This document shows positions 8,402-17,260 of a stretch of 56,534 nucleotides of DNA, in pieces. Below the pieces are notes generated by a model that did no database searches, was not told the DNA's origin, and was given only the letters and a program-made list of their open reading frames with translations. Numbering within the stretch: position 1 is the stretch's first letter; every line of letters starts with the position of its first letter. The position numbers and the translations under genes are program-made. This stretch comes from Candidatus Hydrogenedentota bacterium. GTDB lineage: Bacteria > Hydrogenedentota > Hydrogenedentia > Hydrogenedentales > SLHB01. The stretch is from the NCBI GenBank assembly GCA_903925285.1, contig CAIYET010000059.1, positions 1-56,534 on the forward strand, read 5' to 3'.

Positions 8402-8991
8402 ATTGTCGCCTCGAGGTACGGCCGCATTACATTGTCAACCCGGCAGATCTTGGCATACTTGAGTAGCTCGCTCACATTGAATTTCTTCCGTTCTCTGTAG
8501 AATTTCAGTGCCTCGAGCACGACATCCATCCCAATTTTGTTGCGGAACTTGAAGCAGTCGGCCAGGGTTTTCTCGGGACTGTAAAAGCGAACGGCAACCC
8601 CGTCGATGCGATGCTCTTCGATGCCGGACGCGTAAGCCGCATCCGAGAACTTGTAGGCATGAAGAGGGGGGAAATCGAGTTGGGGTGTTCGTGAGTGTCT
8701 AGGGACTGCCACCGCGACTTCGTGCGGAATCTGCGTCGTCATTCCATGGTAAGCCAGCGCGGACACGAGGCAAATGACGGCGTTGGGAAAGCGCACAGTC
8801 GTCGTGACGAGATCCGGGTTGGCGATCGGGGGCAGTTCTGCCAGCCGGTAGACGCCTCTTGTCATCTGTTCGATGATTCCCTTGTCTCTGAGCGAATAGA
8901 GCATGTAGCGCGTGATACCGAGGCTGATGGCCTCGCTCATCCGAAGTCGGCCGCCGTGCTCGCGGAAAATCTGTTCAGACTTTTCTTTCAT
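8398..8991 (-). CDS. abiEi: AbiEi-type antitoxin (winged-helix)
   Basis: A 197-residue protein with an N-terminal winged-helix part (EHGGRLRMSEAISLGITRYMLYSL then RGVYRLAE) and the AbiEi C-terminal domain (VSALAYHG, FYSPEKTLADCFKFRNKIG, ALKFYRE). AbiEi proteins block the toxin and autorepress through inverted repeats at the promoter. The open frame continues to 9162, but that extension crosses the 28-bp flank repeat; ATG 8991 matches family length. Overlap with abiEii implies translational coupling. A candidate promoter lies at 9038-9066. Confidence 0.9.
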   Translation of the reverse strand: MKEKSEQIFREHGGRLRMSEAISLGITRYMLYSLRDKGIIEQMTRGVYRLAELPPIANPDLVTTTVRFPNAVICLVSALAYHGMTTQIPHEVAVAVPRHSRTPQLDFPPLHAYKFSDAAYASGIEEHRIDGVAVRFYSPEKTLADCFKFRNKIGMDVVLEALKFYRERKKFNVSELLKYAKICRVDNVMRPYLEATI

Positions 8992-9037
8992 GTTCAGGCT
9001 CAAGACAAAAGGTCGGTATTCGCAAACAAGTGACAAC

Positions 9038-9066
9038 AGTATGTCTGAGTCTTGGGGCAAAATCAA
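9038..9066 (-). promoter_or_regulatory. Candidate sigma-70 promoter for abiEi-abiEii
   Basis: On the minus strand TTGATT (9061-9066) and CATACT (9038-9043) are separated by 17 nt, each matching the consensus at four of six positions. It lies about 45 nt upstream of the abiEi start, between that start and the right flank repeat, so the module carries its own promoter. Confidence 0.45.
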
Positions 9067-9129
9067 GGGGGTGAAATCATGCAACTGGCGGGGCCATAGA
9101 AAGGTCAATCGTTTATTCCGCGCGCTGTC

Positions 9130-9157
9130 CGCTACAGAAAACACATGCCTTCGCCTC
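9130..9157. repeat. 28-bp direct repeat, right copy (flank of AbiE insert)
   Basis: Identical to 7351-7378. Here it closes the truncated N-terminal fragment of the PLP gene by supplying GEGMCFL and a stop codon about 93 codons after the start. Confidence 0.85.
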
Positions 9158-9452
9158 GCCACGCCGGGTAGGCAACGAGTAGGTCGTCGAAACCGTTCCG
9201 GGCCAGGAACACGGCCTCGCGGACGCTGTAGGCCATGATCGAACGAAACAGGGGCGAAGCGGCTTGAATGCGCCGGAGCAGCGATAGGCAGCGAATGGAC
9301 TTCGAGGCGATGCGGATCGGTTTGCCCCGCGCGCGTTCGAGGACCGCGCGAACGTTCTCGTCGAAAAGGTCGAGGTCGACGAACGCGAAGGGCATCGGCG
9401 TGTCGCGGAATATACGTTTGTAGTACTGATAACGATCCTCGCGTTCGTTCAT
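9132..9452 (-). pseudogene. N-terminal fragment of a PLP alanine-racemase/D-threonine-aldolase-like gene
   Basis: 106 codons. The beginning is a normal N-terminal domain of fold-III PLP enzymes of the D-threonine aldolase/amino-acid-deaminase type: FAFVDLDLFDENV, the PLP-lysine motif RIASKSIRC, and FDDLLVAYPAW. Directly after this it jumps to RGEGMCFL and stops. That is the very end of such enzymes, whose usual length is about 350-420 residues, so the catalytic middle is lost. Its start lies 4 nt after the stop of the ceramidase-like gene, showing the original operon position. Non-functional as it stands. Confidence 0.8.
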
Positions 9453-9456
9453 GAGG

Positions 9457-11070
9457 TTACTTCGCTTCCTTCAGCGCCTCGTGCAGCCGCCACAGCAACC
9501 TCGCGCTCTCACGATAGACGAGCGGGGCAATCTCCGGGCCGCACGAGTTCTCCTCTCCGTATTGTCCGTTGGGTTCATACGCGCGCGGGGTCTTTTCATC
9601 CCATTGGCTCTTGGGAATGATATAGCCGATTTCGTCGTTGGCAAGGCCGATAATCATCCGCATCTTGCCTTCCATGATTTCCTTGCGCAATGGCGGCACT
9701 TCCACCGGCACGCACGGATAGAAATCCGCGCCCGGAGGATTCGCGATGCCGCCGTCGCCGATCTCCGGATACAGTTCGCCGGGGATCGTCGCCATTTCCA
9801 CATCGCCGATGCGCACAACGTCCACTTCCGAGCGCGCGTTGCAGGGCCAGAACACGCCCGGATGGATTAAGCCAAGGACAATCGCCACTCGGAAAACGCC
9901 CCGCGTAGACCCGTAGACGGTTTTGGCGCCGACCGCGACGCGGGGCTTCTCGTTCTTCCAGACAGTCGAGCCGCGCAAGGCGTTCACCGTCTTGACGGCA
10001 AGATTCTGACCGAGCGCCTCGGCCTTCTCGAACGAGTCTTGCTTGAACTTGCGCACGCCGTCGCGATGCGGAACATCGAGGCCGAGCGGCGTCATCAGAC
10101 CGCCTACCATGCCTTGAAAATACAGACACATCCCGCCAAGCCCCTTCACGCCGTTGGGTTCGGGCACGCCCTTCTCGACGCCGTCGCGCCAGTATCCGCA
10201 AAAATCGGACGTGATAAAGGGATTGCGCCCGCCGAGCGTTTCGGGATGGTTGCCCCAGTTGACCATGGTGGCGATCGTCACGTCCGTTCCCGGCTTCACG
10301 AATCGGATGCAGTTGAGCTTGGTATCGATAACGATCGGTTTTCGCGTGTCGTTCACGAAACCTTCAGGGTTCAACTCGTACGTGGTACAGTACATCTCGA
10401 CGGGCTCGAGATGTCCGAGGGCTTCTTCCACGGCCTCTTTGCAGGCATCGAGCACGCGTTCCATGTGCGGCGTGTCGAAGTTCCAAGGCGTCGGGATTGG
10501 CCCGCTGTATATGCCCATCGTGTCGGGCGTCTCATGGTTGTGCACACACGACACGATGACGTGGTCAACCCCAAGGCGCGGATCGATCCGCTTGCGAATG
10601 TCGATAACCTTGTCGTGAAACAGGCCGATGGCATCGAGCGTGGCCATGGCAACGGTCACGCCATTGTTGCGAAACGCGATGGCGCGCACGTCGATGGGGT
10701 CGTGGACGCCCTTGGCGGGCCGGTCGGTGTTGAACCCCGTCAGCCACACCGCGTCGAACTTCCCATTGTGGTTGCGGTCGACGTACGAATCCGGCCCGGC
10801 CAGCGACTTGAAGTGGCTCAAGAGGCCCGTCTTCGGCTTGTACGTATTGTCGTTGTCGGCATCGACGAACGTATCGTAATCTTCCATATGCGGCGTAATA
10901 TCGCGCTGCGCCACACCGACCTCGAGCATCTGCGGCTCGCCGCTGCCCGTCGTCACGAAATCGAGGTAATAGAACCTGTACGGCCCCTTCATCCGGTAAC
11001 CCAAGAAGACCAGCAACGCGAGAATTAGAAAGCCAAACACCACGACGGTCTTACGGCGTCGCAAGAGCAT
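9457..11070 (-). CDS. Neutral/alkaline ceramidase-like hydrolase, membrane-anchored
   Basis: A 537-residue protein with an N-terminal anchor (RRRKTVVVFGFLILALLVF) and then VGVAQRDITP, the usual opening of neutral/alkaline non-lysosomal ceramidase-like domains, with supporting blocks VSCVHNHETPDTMG, NWGNHPETLGG and IPGELYPEIG that look like the zinc-site histidines and acid of the family. True ceramidases cleave N-acyl-sphingosine; many bacterial relatives have other amide substrates. The start at 11070 has AGGGAG 9 nt upstream; ATG 11079 has the same motif touching it and is less likely. It is followed at 4 nt by the broken PLP gene. Confidence 0.75.
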   Translation of the reverse strand: MLLRRRKTVVVFGFLILALLVFLGYRMKGPYRFYYLDFVTTGSGEPQMLEVGVAQRDITPHMEDYDTFVDADNDNTYKPKTGLLSHFKSLAGPDSYVDRNHNGKFDAVWLTGFNTDRPAKGVHDPIDVRAIAFRNNGVTVAMATLDAIGLFHDKVIDIRKRIDPRLGVDHVIVSCVHNHETPDTMGIYSGPIPTPWNFDTPHMERVLDACKEAVEEALGHLEPVEMYCTTYELNPEGFVNDTRKPIVIDTKLNCIRFVKPGTDVTIATMVNWGNHPETLGGRNPFITSDFCGYWRDGVEKGVPEPNGVKGLGGMCLYFQGMVGGLMTPLGLDVPHRDGVRKFKQDSFEKAEALGQNLAVKTVNALRGSTVWKNEKPRVAVGAKTVYGSTRGVFRVAIVLGLIHPGVFWPCNARSEVDVVRIGDVEMATIPGELYPEIGDGGIANPPGADFYPCVPVEVPPLRKEIMEGKMRMIIGLANDEIGYIIPKSQWDEKTPRAYEPNGQYGEENSCGPEIAPLVYRESARLLWRLHEALKEAK

Positions 11071-11307
11071 CCTCGACATCTCCCTGCCGACTTCGCGGCG
11101 GCCATGCGTACCTTGTACGCCCTTGGACAGGCGGTACAACATCATATTCAGGAAGACCCGCATTCTATCATGTAGCCCCGCGCAAAGGAAGGCGATTGGA
11201 GTTGTCGCAAGAAGCTTGACGCGGCGCGGCGATTATAGTAAGGTGATCGATGCTGCGGTGTTGGACATGGTAACAGCCGTTTGGGCGGCATGAAGGATGG
11301 GTGTGGT

Positions 11308-13041
11308 ATGTTCGACGTATTGATTCGGAACGGGCTGGTGTTTGATGGCACGGGGACGCCGGGGATCAAGGCGGATGTCGGCATCGAGAAGGACCGTATT
11401 TCGCTTGTCGGGCATGCCAATGGGGCTGTCGCGGCGCGTGAAATCGATGCTTCGGGCAAGGTGGTTTGTCCGGGTATTGTCGATCCGCATTCGCATGCGG
11501 ATCTGACGATTTTCCGTTCGGATCACGTGCGCATGCTCGAGCCGCTGGTGCGGCAAGGCATCACGACGTTCATCGGCGGCAACTGCGGCCTCGCGATGGC
11601 GCCGCTGGGAAATAAGCACCGCAAAGAATTGCAGCAGTATATCGAGATATTTACAAACCTGGATCTCGACCGGGAATGCCCATGGCAAAGCATGGGCGAG
11701 TTTCTCGATACGATCGAACAACGCGGGGTTCTGCTCAATACGGGCGTACTGGCGCCGCACGGCGTCATCCGAATCAACCAACTCGGACCGGAGCGCCGCT
11801 ACGCGACCGACGCCGAGTGCGACGCCATGGCCGAAGAGGTCGAGCGCGCCGTCGATGAAGGCGCCCTGGGCCTTTCTGCCGGACTGCAATACTACCCCGG
11901 TAGCCATAGCGATACGCGAGAAATGGTGCGGCTGGGCCGGGCACTCAAGCGTCACGACGGCATCTTCGCATGCCATCTGCGCAGCTATTCGGCGAACACG
12001 CTGCCACAGGCCATCGACGAGGTCGTCGAGGTCGCGCGAACGAACGGCATCCCCGCACAGATCTCGCACATATTCTCGATCCCGGACTACGGCCCCTTCG
12101 GCAGACCCATTCGCGCGGCCATTCGTGCGCTCGCCAAATTGTCGAAATACTGGATGCCGCCGTTGCCATTGGAGGGTCCGCTCCGGCAGTGCGTCGACCG
12201 GATGCTGCGCGCCATCGAACAAGGCGCCGACATCGGCATGGACATCATGCCCTCGACCACCGGGTTCACGCATCTCCTGGCTTTTTTCCCGCCGTGGGCG
12301 CTCGAGGGGAGCCGTGGAGACATCATTGCGCGGTTGCGCGATCCGGAATGCCGCGCCCGCATCCGCCGCGCGATCGACCACGGCAAAATGAAATGGCCGC
12401 ACGTCGAAAATGACAGTTGGTCGCTGAACCTCTTCCAGTTGATGGGTTGGGAATGCTGCCGCATCATGGCCGTCGCTTCCGAAAAGAACAAGCATTACGA
12501 AGGCATGCGGCTCGTCGACATCGCGCACGATCTCGGCAAGCATCCGCTGGACGCCGCCTGCGATCTCCTGCTCGAAGAAGATGGCCATGTCCTCATCTTC
12601 GAGTCGATGGCGCAACCGGAAGACAACCTCACCGAGCGTACAACCTTCGCGCCGATCAGGCATCCGAAAGTTGCCATTTCCACCGACACGATCCTCATGG
12701 GGATGGGCAGGCCGTCGCTGCTGTTCTCGAGCTGCTATCCGAAGTTTCTCGGACGGTACGTCCGCGAGAAACATCTGCTGCCGCTCGAAACCGCCATCCA
12801 TAAAATGACCGGACTGCCCGCAGCGCATTTCCGCCTCAAAGGCCGCGGGCAGATCGCCGAGGGCGCCTTCGCGGATGTTCTCGTCTTCGACTCGGACCGC
12901 ATCGCATCGCGCGCCACATTTGACCAACCGCAACGCACGCCCGTCGGAGTCGAGCATGTCTTCATCAATGGAAAGCATGTGGTCGAAGGCGACACGTTCC
13001 ATGCGGACCTGAAGGCCGGCGCCGTCTTGCGCCATACCTGA
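11308..13041 (+). CDS. N-acyl-D-amino-acid deacylase (amidohydrolase)
   Basis: A 577-residue amidohydrolase. Landmarks: an N-terminal beta-sandwich strand set, the metal HxH in DPHSHADL (H61, H63), GGNCGLAMAP with Cys93 in the place of the cysteine metal ligand of D-aminoacylase, HLRSYSANTLPQAIDEV, and QISHIFSIPDYG. The late catalytic Asp block reads ISTDTILMG instead of the usual SDG form. It releases D-amino acids from N-acyl derivatives in the cytoplasm. The start at 11308 has AGGATGGG upstream; ATG 11290 is possible. The long antisense frame here is a shadow. Divergent from the ceramidase-like gene. Confidence 0.85.
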   Translation: MFDVLIRNGLVFDGTGTPGIKADVGIEKDRISLVGHANGAVAAREIDASGKVVCPGIVDPHSHADLTIFRSDHVRMLEPLVRQGITTFIGGNCGLAMAPLGNKHRKELQQYIEIFTNLDLDRECPWQSMGEFLDTIEQRGVLLNTGVLAPHGVIRINQLGPERRYATDAECDAMAEEVERAVDEGALGLSAGLQYYPGSHSDTREMVRLGRALKRHDGIFACHLRSYSANTLPQAIDEVVEVARTNGIPAQISHIFSIPDYGPFGRPIRAAIRALAKLSKYWMPPLPLEGPLRQCVDRMLRAIEQGADIGMDIMPSTTGFTHLLAFFPPWALEGSRGDIIARLRDPECRARIRRAIDHGKMKWPHVENDSWSLNLFQLMGWECCRIMAVASEKNKHYEGMRLVDIAHDLGKHPLDAACDLLLEEDGHVLIFESMAQPEDNLTERTTFAPIRHPKVAISTDTILMGMGRPSLLFSSCYPKFLGRYVREKHLLPLETAIHKMTGLPAAHFRLKGRGQIAEGAFADVLVFDSDRIASRATFDQPQRTPVGVEHVFINGKHVVEGDTFHADLKAGAVLRHT

Positions 13042-13081
13042 TAGCATCAAAGCGCCGAACGATGGGGGCCAAAAAATAAGC

Positions 13082-13110
13082 TTGCATTTCCAAACCATTC
13101 GGCATATTAT
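13082..13110 (+). promoter_or_regulatory. Sigma-70-type promoter
   Basis: TTGCAT (13082-13087), 17 nt, TATTAT (13105-13110). The predicted transcript start is near 13117, leaving a leader of about 85 nt before the response-regulator gene at 13202. Confidence 0.6.
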
Positions 13111-13201
13111 ATGATCGCTTACATGGTTTATGCCGGAATACTCGCAATTGAATCTCTAAAAACAATTATTATTGGCGACGTGTGTTTGGAAAGGGGTGGT
13201 C

Positions 13202-14365
13202 ATGATTGTGGCGGAAGGTTTGTTGGCGAATCGGGTATTGGTAGTCGACGATCTTGTCGAGAATACTTGTATTCTGGAGGCCTTTCTCGGCGCGAAGGGA
13301 TATGAGGTCTCGTCCGCGACCAGCGGGGAGAAGGCGTTGGAGCAAATCGCGGCGCATCCGCCGGACATACTTCTGTTGGACCTGATGATGCCGGGCATGG
13401 ACGGTTACGAAGTATGTCGGCGTCTGAAACAGTCGCCCGAAACCCGCCACATCCCTATCATCATTGTCACAGGGCTTCACGAGCGCGAAGCCAATATCAA
13501 GGCTTTGGAAGCGGGCGCGGACGATTTCATCGCGAAACCGTTCGACTCGCTGTTGCTCGATGCGCGTATTCGGAGCTCGCTACGCGCGAAGGGGCTTCAA
13601 GACCGGATTATCCAGTATCAGAAGCAACTCGAGGCGCAGAACGAGGAATTGGAACGGCATGTGCGCGAGCGGACGACACAGGTTATTCGGACGCAGCGGG
13701 TCGCGGTGTTCAGCTTGGCCCGGCTGGCAGAATCCCGCGACACGGAGACCGGCGCCCACCTCGAACGGATTCGGTCCTATGCACGTTTGATTGGGACGCA
13801 ACTCGCGCAACACGGTCATTACCGCGAGATACTGACGCCGGATTTCATCGACGAGATCTACCATTCGAGTCCTTTGCACGATATCGGCAAGGTGGGAATC
13901 CCGGATGGCATCCTCCTCAAGCCGGGGCGGCTGACGGCGGAAGAATTCGATGTTATGAAGACGCACACGCTGATCGGCGGGGACACGCTGCGTGCGGCCG
14001 ATATCGAGGCGGGCCGCGAGTCGTTCCTGGCGACGGGACGCGATATTGCCTACTACCATCACGAGCGCTGGGACGGCAACGGCTATCCGTTCGGGCGGCG
14101 CGGGTCCGAGATTCCTATCGAGGCACGGATCGTCGCCGTGAGCGACGTTTACGACGCGCTGTCGTCCAAACGGCCGTACAAAGAGGCGTTTACGCACGAC
14201 AAGTCGAAAGGCATCGTCGTCGAGGGCCGCGGCACGGCCTTCGAACCGGCGATCGTGGACGCATTCCTCGAGTGCGAGAGCGAAGTACTGAAGATTCATA
14301 CTAAGCTTCAGGACAACGGCATAGGCCAGGCATACGGAACAAAGACCCAATCGAAGGTAGCCTGA
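13202..14365 (+). CDS. Response regulator with HD-GYP output (cyclic-di-GMP phosphodiesterase type)
   Basis: A 387-residue protein. Residues about 8-125 form a receiver domain (VLVVDD acidic pocket, LLLDLMMPGMDG with the phospho-Asp, and the KPFD lysine). A coiled-coil linker (about 140-170) joins it to an HD-GYP domain: RLAESRDTETGAHLERI, LHDIGKVGIPDGIL, HTLIGG, and HHERWDGNGYPFG (GYP motif). Such proteins degrade cyclic-di-GMP when phosphorylated. No kinase is adjacent; a soluble histidine kinase (41924) and a stand-alone Hpt protein (24903) lie elsewhere in the window. ATG 13202 follows AAAGGGG. A good promoter is at 13082-13110. Confidence 0.9.
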   Translation: MIVAEGLLANRVLVVDDLVENTCILEAFLGAKGYEVSSATSGEKALEQIAAHPPDILLLDLMMPGMDGYEVCRRLKQSPETRHIPIIIVTGLHEREANIKALEAGADDFIAKPFDSLLLDARIRSSLRAKGLQDRIIQYQKQLEAQNEELERHVRERTTQVIRTQRVAVFSLARLAESRDTETGAHLERIRSYARLIGTQLAQHGHYREILTPDFIDEIYHSSPLHDIGKVGIPDGILLKPGRLTAEEFDVMKTHTLIGGDTLRAADIEAGRESFLATGRDIAYYHHERWDGNGYPFGRRGSEIPIEARIVAVSDVYDALSSKRPYKEAFTHDKSKGIVVEGRGTAFEPAIVDAFLECESEVLKIHTKLQDNGIGQAYGTKTQSKVA

Positions 14366-14485
14366 GAGCGCGTGAAGAAATCGAAGACGCCGAATTGCGC
14401 GGCCGTCACTCATGGATGTTTTCGTTGGCTGGACAGGCGCGCCCGAAATGCCATATGATCACCCGAATTGAGCGGAGATTCGAGT

Positions 14486-15763
14486 ATGGATTGGGTTTGC
14501 GAGGCGGTGTCGTTGCGGGGCGCGGTCGAGATCCCCGGATCGAAATCGCATACGATTCGCGCGGTGGCGATTGCATCGCTGGCCGACGGCGACAGCCGGA
14601 TCCGGCGTCCGCTCGATTCGCAGGATGCGCGGTCGGCGGTGGCGGCGTATCGAGCACTGGGCGCGGTCATCGAGATGGACGCGAACGAGTGGCGGGTAAC
14701 GGGCGTAGACGGCAGGCCAAATGTCCCGGACGACGTTATCGACGTGGGCAATTCGGGATCGACGCTGAACATCGCGATGGGTTCGTGCGCGCTGCTTTCC
14801 GGAGGCGCGGCGGTGCTCACGGGCGACGCGCAGATTCGGCGGCGGCCGTCGGGTTCCTTGGCCGCGTCGTTGAACGACTTGGGTGCGATGGTCAGTTCGA
14901 CTCGCGACAACGGCTGTGCGCCGTTCGTCGTAGAAGGGCCTTGGCTCGGCGGCGATACCACGATCGAGGCCGTCAGCAGCCAATATTTGACGAGCCTCTT
15001 GCTCAATGCCCCGCTGGCGCAGGGCGAGACGCGGATAAACGTGGCGCTGTTGCACGAGAAGCCGTACGTCGAGATGACGCTCGATTGGCTTCGTAGCGAA
15101 GGCATCGTTTGGCACGCGACCGGGTTCGGCGCGTTCACGGTACCGGGTTTGCAGCGGTACCGCCCGTTCGACCGGCGGATTCCGGGCGACTTCTCGTCGG
15201 CGACGTTTTTTTTGGCCGCGGGCGCGTTGCCGGGCAACGATGTGACCTCGGTCGGGCTCGACATGAACGATACGCAGGGCGATAAGGCCGTGGTCGACTA
15301 TCTGCGCCGGATGGGCGCCGAAATCGAAATTGACGCGGACTCGGTTCGCGTTCGCGGAGACCGTTTGCAGGGTTGCGACTTCGTTCTGAACGCGACGCCG
15401 GATGCGTTGCCGATGATGGCCGTACTGGGCTGTTTCGCAGAAGGCACGACGCGATTGCTCGATGTCCCGCAGGCGCGAATCAAGGAAACGGACCGTATCG
15501 CGGTTATGAAGCGCGAACTCGATAAGATGGGCGCATGTATCGAAGAGTTGCCGGACGGTTTGGTCGTCCACGGCTGCGAACTGCACGGCGCGAACGTAAA
15601 CGGCCACGGCGATCACCGCGTGATCATGGCGTTGGCCGTTGCGGCGAGCCGCGCGAAGGGCGTTACGCATATTCACGGCGCGGACGCCGTTGCGGTGACG
15701 TTTCCAACGTTTGCCGCATCGTTGTCCGCAATTGGCGGAAACATTCGGAAGGATAAAGGATGA
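14486..15763 (+). CDS. aroA: 3-phosphoshikimate 1-carboxyvinyltransferase (EPSP synthase), divergent active site
   Basis: A 425-residue EPSP-synthase fold. Conserved positions (E. coli numbering in brackets): PGSKS K20/S21 [22/23], R25 [27], R120 [124], SSQ 164-166 [169-171], Y194 [200], D306 [313], KETDR 333-337 [340-344], DHR 376-378 [384-386]. Departures: E191 replaces substrate-binding Ser197, V404 replaces PEP-site Lys411 (VTFP instead of KTFP), and N95 replaces Arg100. It catalyses the sixth shikimate step if orthodox; the changes could mark a different clade or another substrate. GGAG lies 9 nt before ATG 14486. Followed by the chorismate synthase gene 70 nt downstream. The stop codon lies within a dispersed repeat. 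Confidence 0.8.
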   Translation: MDWVCEAVSLRGAVEIPGSKSHTIRAVAIASLADGDSRIRRPLDSQDARSAVAAYRALGAVIEMDANEWRVTGVDGRPNVPDDVIDVGNSGSTLNIAMGSCALLSGGAAVLTGDAQIRRRPSGSLAASLNDLGAMVSSTRDNGCAPFVVEGPWLGGDTTIEAVSSQYLTSLLLNAPLAQGETRINVALLHEKPYVEMTLDWLRSEGIVWHATGFGAFTVPGLQRYRPFDRRIPGDFSSATFFLAAGALPGNDVTSVGLDMNDTQGDKAVVDYLRRMGAEIEIDADSVRVRGDRLQGCDFVLNATPDALPMMAVLGCFAEGTTRLLDVPQARIKETDRIAVMKRELDKMGACIEELPDGLVVHGCELHGANVNGHGDHRVIMALAVAASRAKGVTHIHGADAVAVTFPTFAASLSAIGGNIRKDKG

Positions 15764-15800
15764 AGGACGAAGGCACACTTCGTCCACTTCGTCCACTTCC
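15749..15800. repeat. Dispersed element, copy 1 (GGATAAAGGA / CTTCGTCCACTT)
   Basis: A purine-rich half (AAGGATAAAGGATGAAGGA) faces a pyrimidine-rich half of 9-nt units (CACTTCGTC repeated). A second copy is at 32922-32977. The aroA stop codon TGA (15761-15763) lies inside the first half, so the last residues of AroA (RKDKG) are repeat-encoded. Confidence 0.65.
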
Positions 15801-15833
15801 TCAAGCCTGAAATCTCTGGAAGGAGAGTGGAAC

Positions 15834-17162
15834 ATGTTCGGATGCACATACGGAACGCTGTTTCAGACCTCGGTCGCGGGCGGCAGCTATCAGGAAGGGC
15901 TGACTGTTCATTTACAGGGCGTGCCGCCGGGACTGTCCATCACCGAGGCGGAGATCTACGAGGCGCTCCTGACGCGCAAGCCCGGCCAGAGCGAACTGGC
16001 CTCGCCGCGTCGCGAACCGGATGTGCCCGTCATCTACAGCGGCGTGAACGCAGCGGATACGATGCCGGGTTTCAAGAACAAGGGCTGTACCAACGGTACG
16101 CCGATGGTTATCCTGATCCCGAACCTCGACCGGCATTTCGAGCATATCGAGCAGTATCAATCGACCAATCGCACGCCGAGACCGGGCCATGCGTCGTACG
16201 CCTCTTATGTCAAGTACGGCGAATGGGACGACGCCATCGGCGCGGGATTCTTTAGCGGGCGCTACACGTCGACGATTGTCGCTGCGGGCGCGGTGGCGCG
16301 GCGCATTCTCAAACAGCATGGCATCGAGGTCTTCGCGTATGTGAAAGAAGCTGCGGGCGTGCGGGCCAGCGACATATCGCACGACGCGGCGCGCGCGAAG
16401 GTGGACGCGTTTCGCGCGGTGCGCAAGGCGTACGATCCGATCTACGATTGGGTGTTCGCGTCCGGCCGGATTACGCCGGACATGCGGTTTCTGCAAAAGA
16501 TGGCCGTGTTGGCGGAACTCGAACGCGACCTGATCGCGATCCAAGACGCGGCAAAACCGATCGACGCTCAAGCGATTCGTAACGAGTACGGCATTCACCC
16601 AACCATGAATTGTCCCGACGTCGACGCGGCGTTCGAGATGGAAAAACGGATCCTCGCGATTCGCGATGAAGGCGATTCGAGCGGCGGACTCGTCGAAGTC
16701 GTGGCAACCGGCGTGCCCGGCGGCATGGGCGAACCGGTCTTCCGCAAACTCGATGGCGAACTCGGACGCATGATGAGCATCGGGACCATCAAGGCCGTCG
16801 AAATCGGCGCGGGATACGCCGTGAAAGACATGCGCGGCTCGGAGTGCAACGACGCGATCCGCGCCAAGGACGGCAACGTCTACTTCGAGTCGAACAACGC
16901 CGGCGGTATTACGGGCGGCCTGACCACGGGCCAGCCGATCATAGCGAGGCTGGCCGTCAAACCGACGCCGACCATCGCCAAGGATCAGAAGACCATCGAC
17001 AAAGTCTCGCGAGAAAATACCGTTCTAAGTGCGGTCACGCGGCGCGACCCGACCATCGTCGCACGCGTGTGGCCCGTGGCCGAAGCGTTCACCGCGCTTA
17101 TTCTCCTCGACCATTATATGCAGCACCTAGCCTATCGCGCCCTCTGGACCAAGCAGGCCTGA
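15834..17162 (+). CDS. aroC: Chorismate synthase, divergent
   Basis: A 442-residue protein, longer than the usual 350-390. The second and third family signatures are intact: GFFSGRYTSTIVAAGA and RRDPTIVARVWPVAEA, as is RPRPGHAS with the second catalytic His. The first signature is altered: where the family has GESHG, this protein has GGSYQ (residues 16-20), so the first catalytic histidine is Tyr19. Chorismate synthase converts EPSP to chorismate with reduced FMN. The neighbouring EPSP synthase also has substituted active-site residues, so the two may belong to a coherent divergent lineage. ATG 15834 has AGGAGAG 7 nt upstream. Confidence 0.8.
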   Translation: MFGCTYGTLFQTSVAGGSYQEGLTVHLQGVPPGLSITEAEIYEALLTRKPGQSELASPRREPDVPVIYSGVNAADTMPGFKNKGCTNGTPMVILIPNLDRHFEHIEQYQSTNRTPRPGHASYASYVKYGEWDDAIGAGFFSGRYTSTIVAAGAVARRILKQHGIEVFAYVKEAAGVRASDISHDAARAKVDAFRAVRKAYDPIYDWVFASGRITPDMRFLQKMAVLAELERDLIAIQDAAKPIDAQAIRNEYGIHPTMNCPDVDAAFEMEKRILAIRDEGDSSGGLVEVVATGVPGGMGEPVFRKLDGELGRMMSIGTIKAVEIGAGYAVKDMRGSECNDAIRAKDGNVYFESNNAGGITGGLTTGQPIIARLAVKPTPTIAKDQKTIDKVSRENTVLSAVTRRDPTIVARVWPVAEAFTALILLDHYMQHLAYRALWTKQA

Positions 17163-17260
17163 GAGCAAACAGGTACGTGAAAAGAAAGAAATTCCGGCTC
17201 TTCCGGATTTCGCGTACTTCTTTTTCACTTTCACGGAAAAGTATCGTTTCGATTTGGTTT

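Noticed and set aside
8992-9162. 57-codon N-terminal extension of AbiEi
   Set aside because: Starts inside the 28-bp flank repeat and makes the protein longer than the family; ATG 8991 fits.
11233-13098. 621-codon minus-strand frame opposite the D-aminoacylase gene
   Set aside because: It mirrors the amidohydrolase gene, has no family motifs and is rich in Arg/Ala/Val typical of antisense frames in GC-rich DNA.
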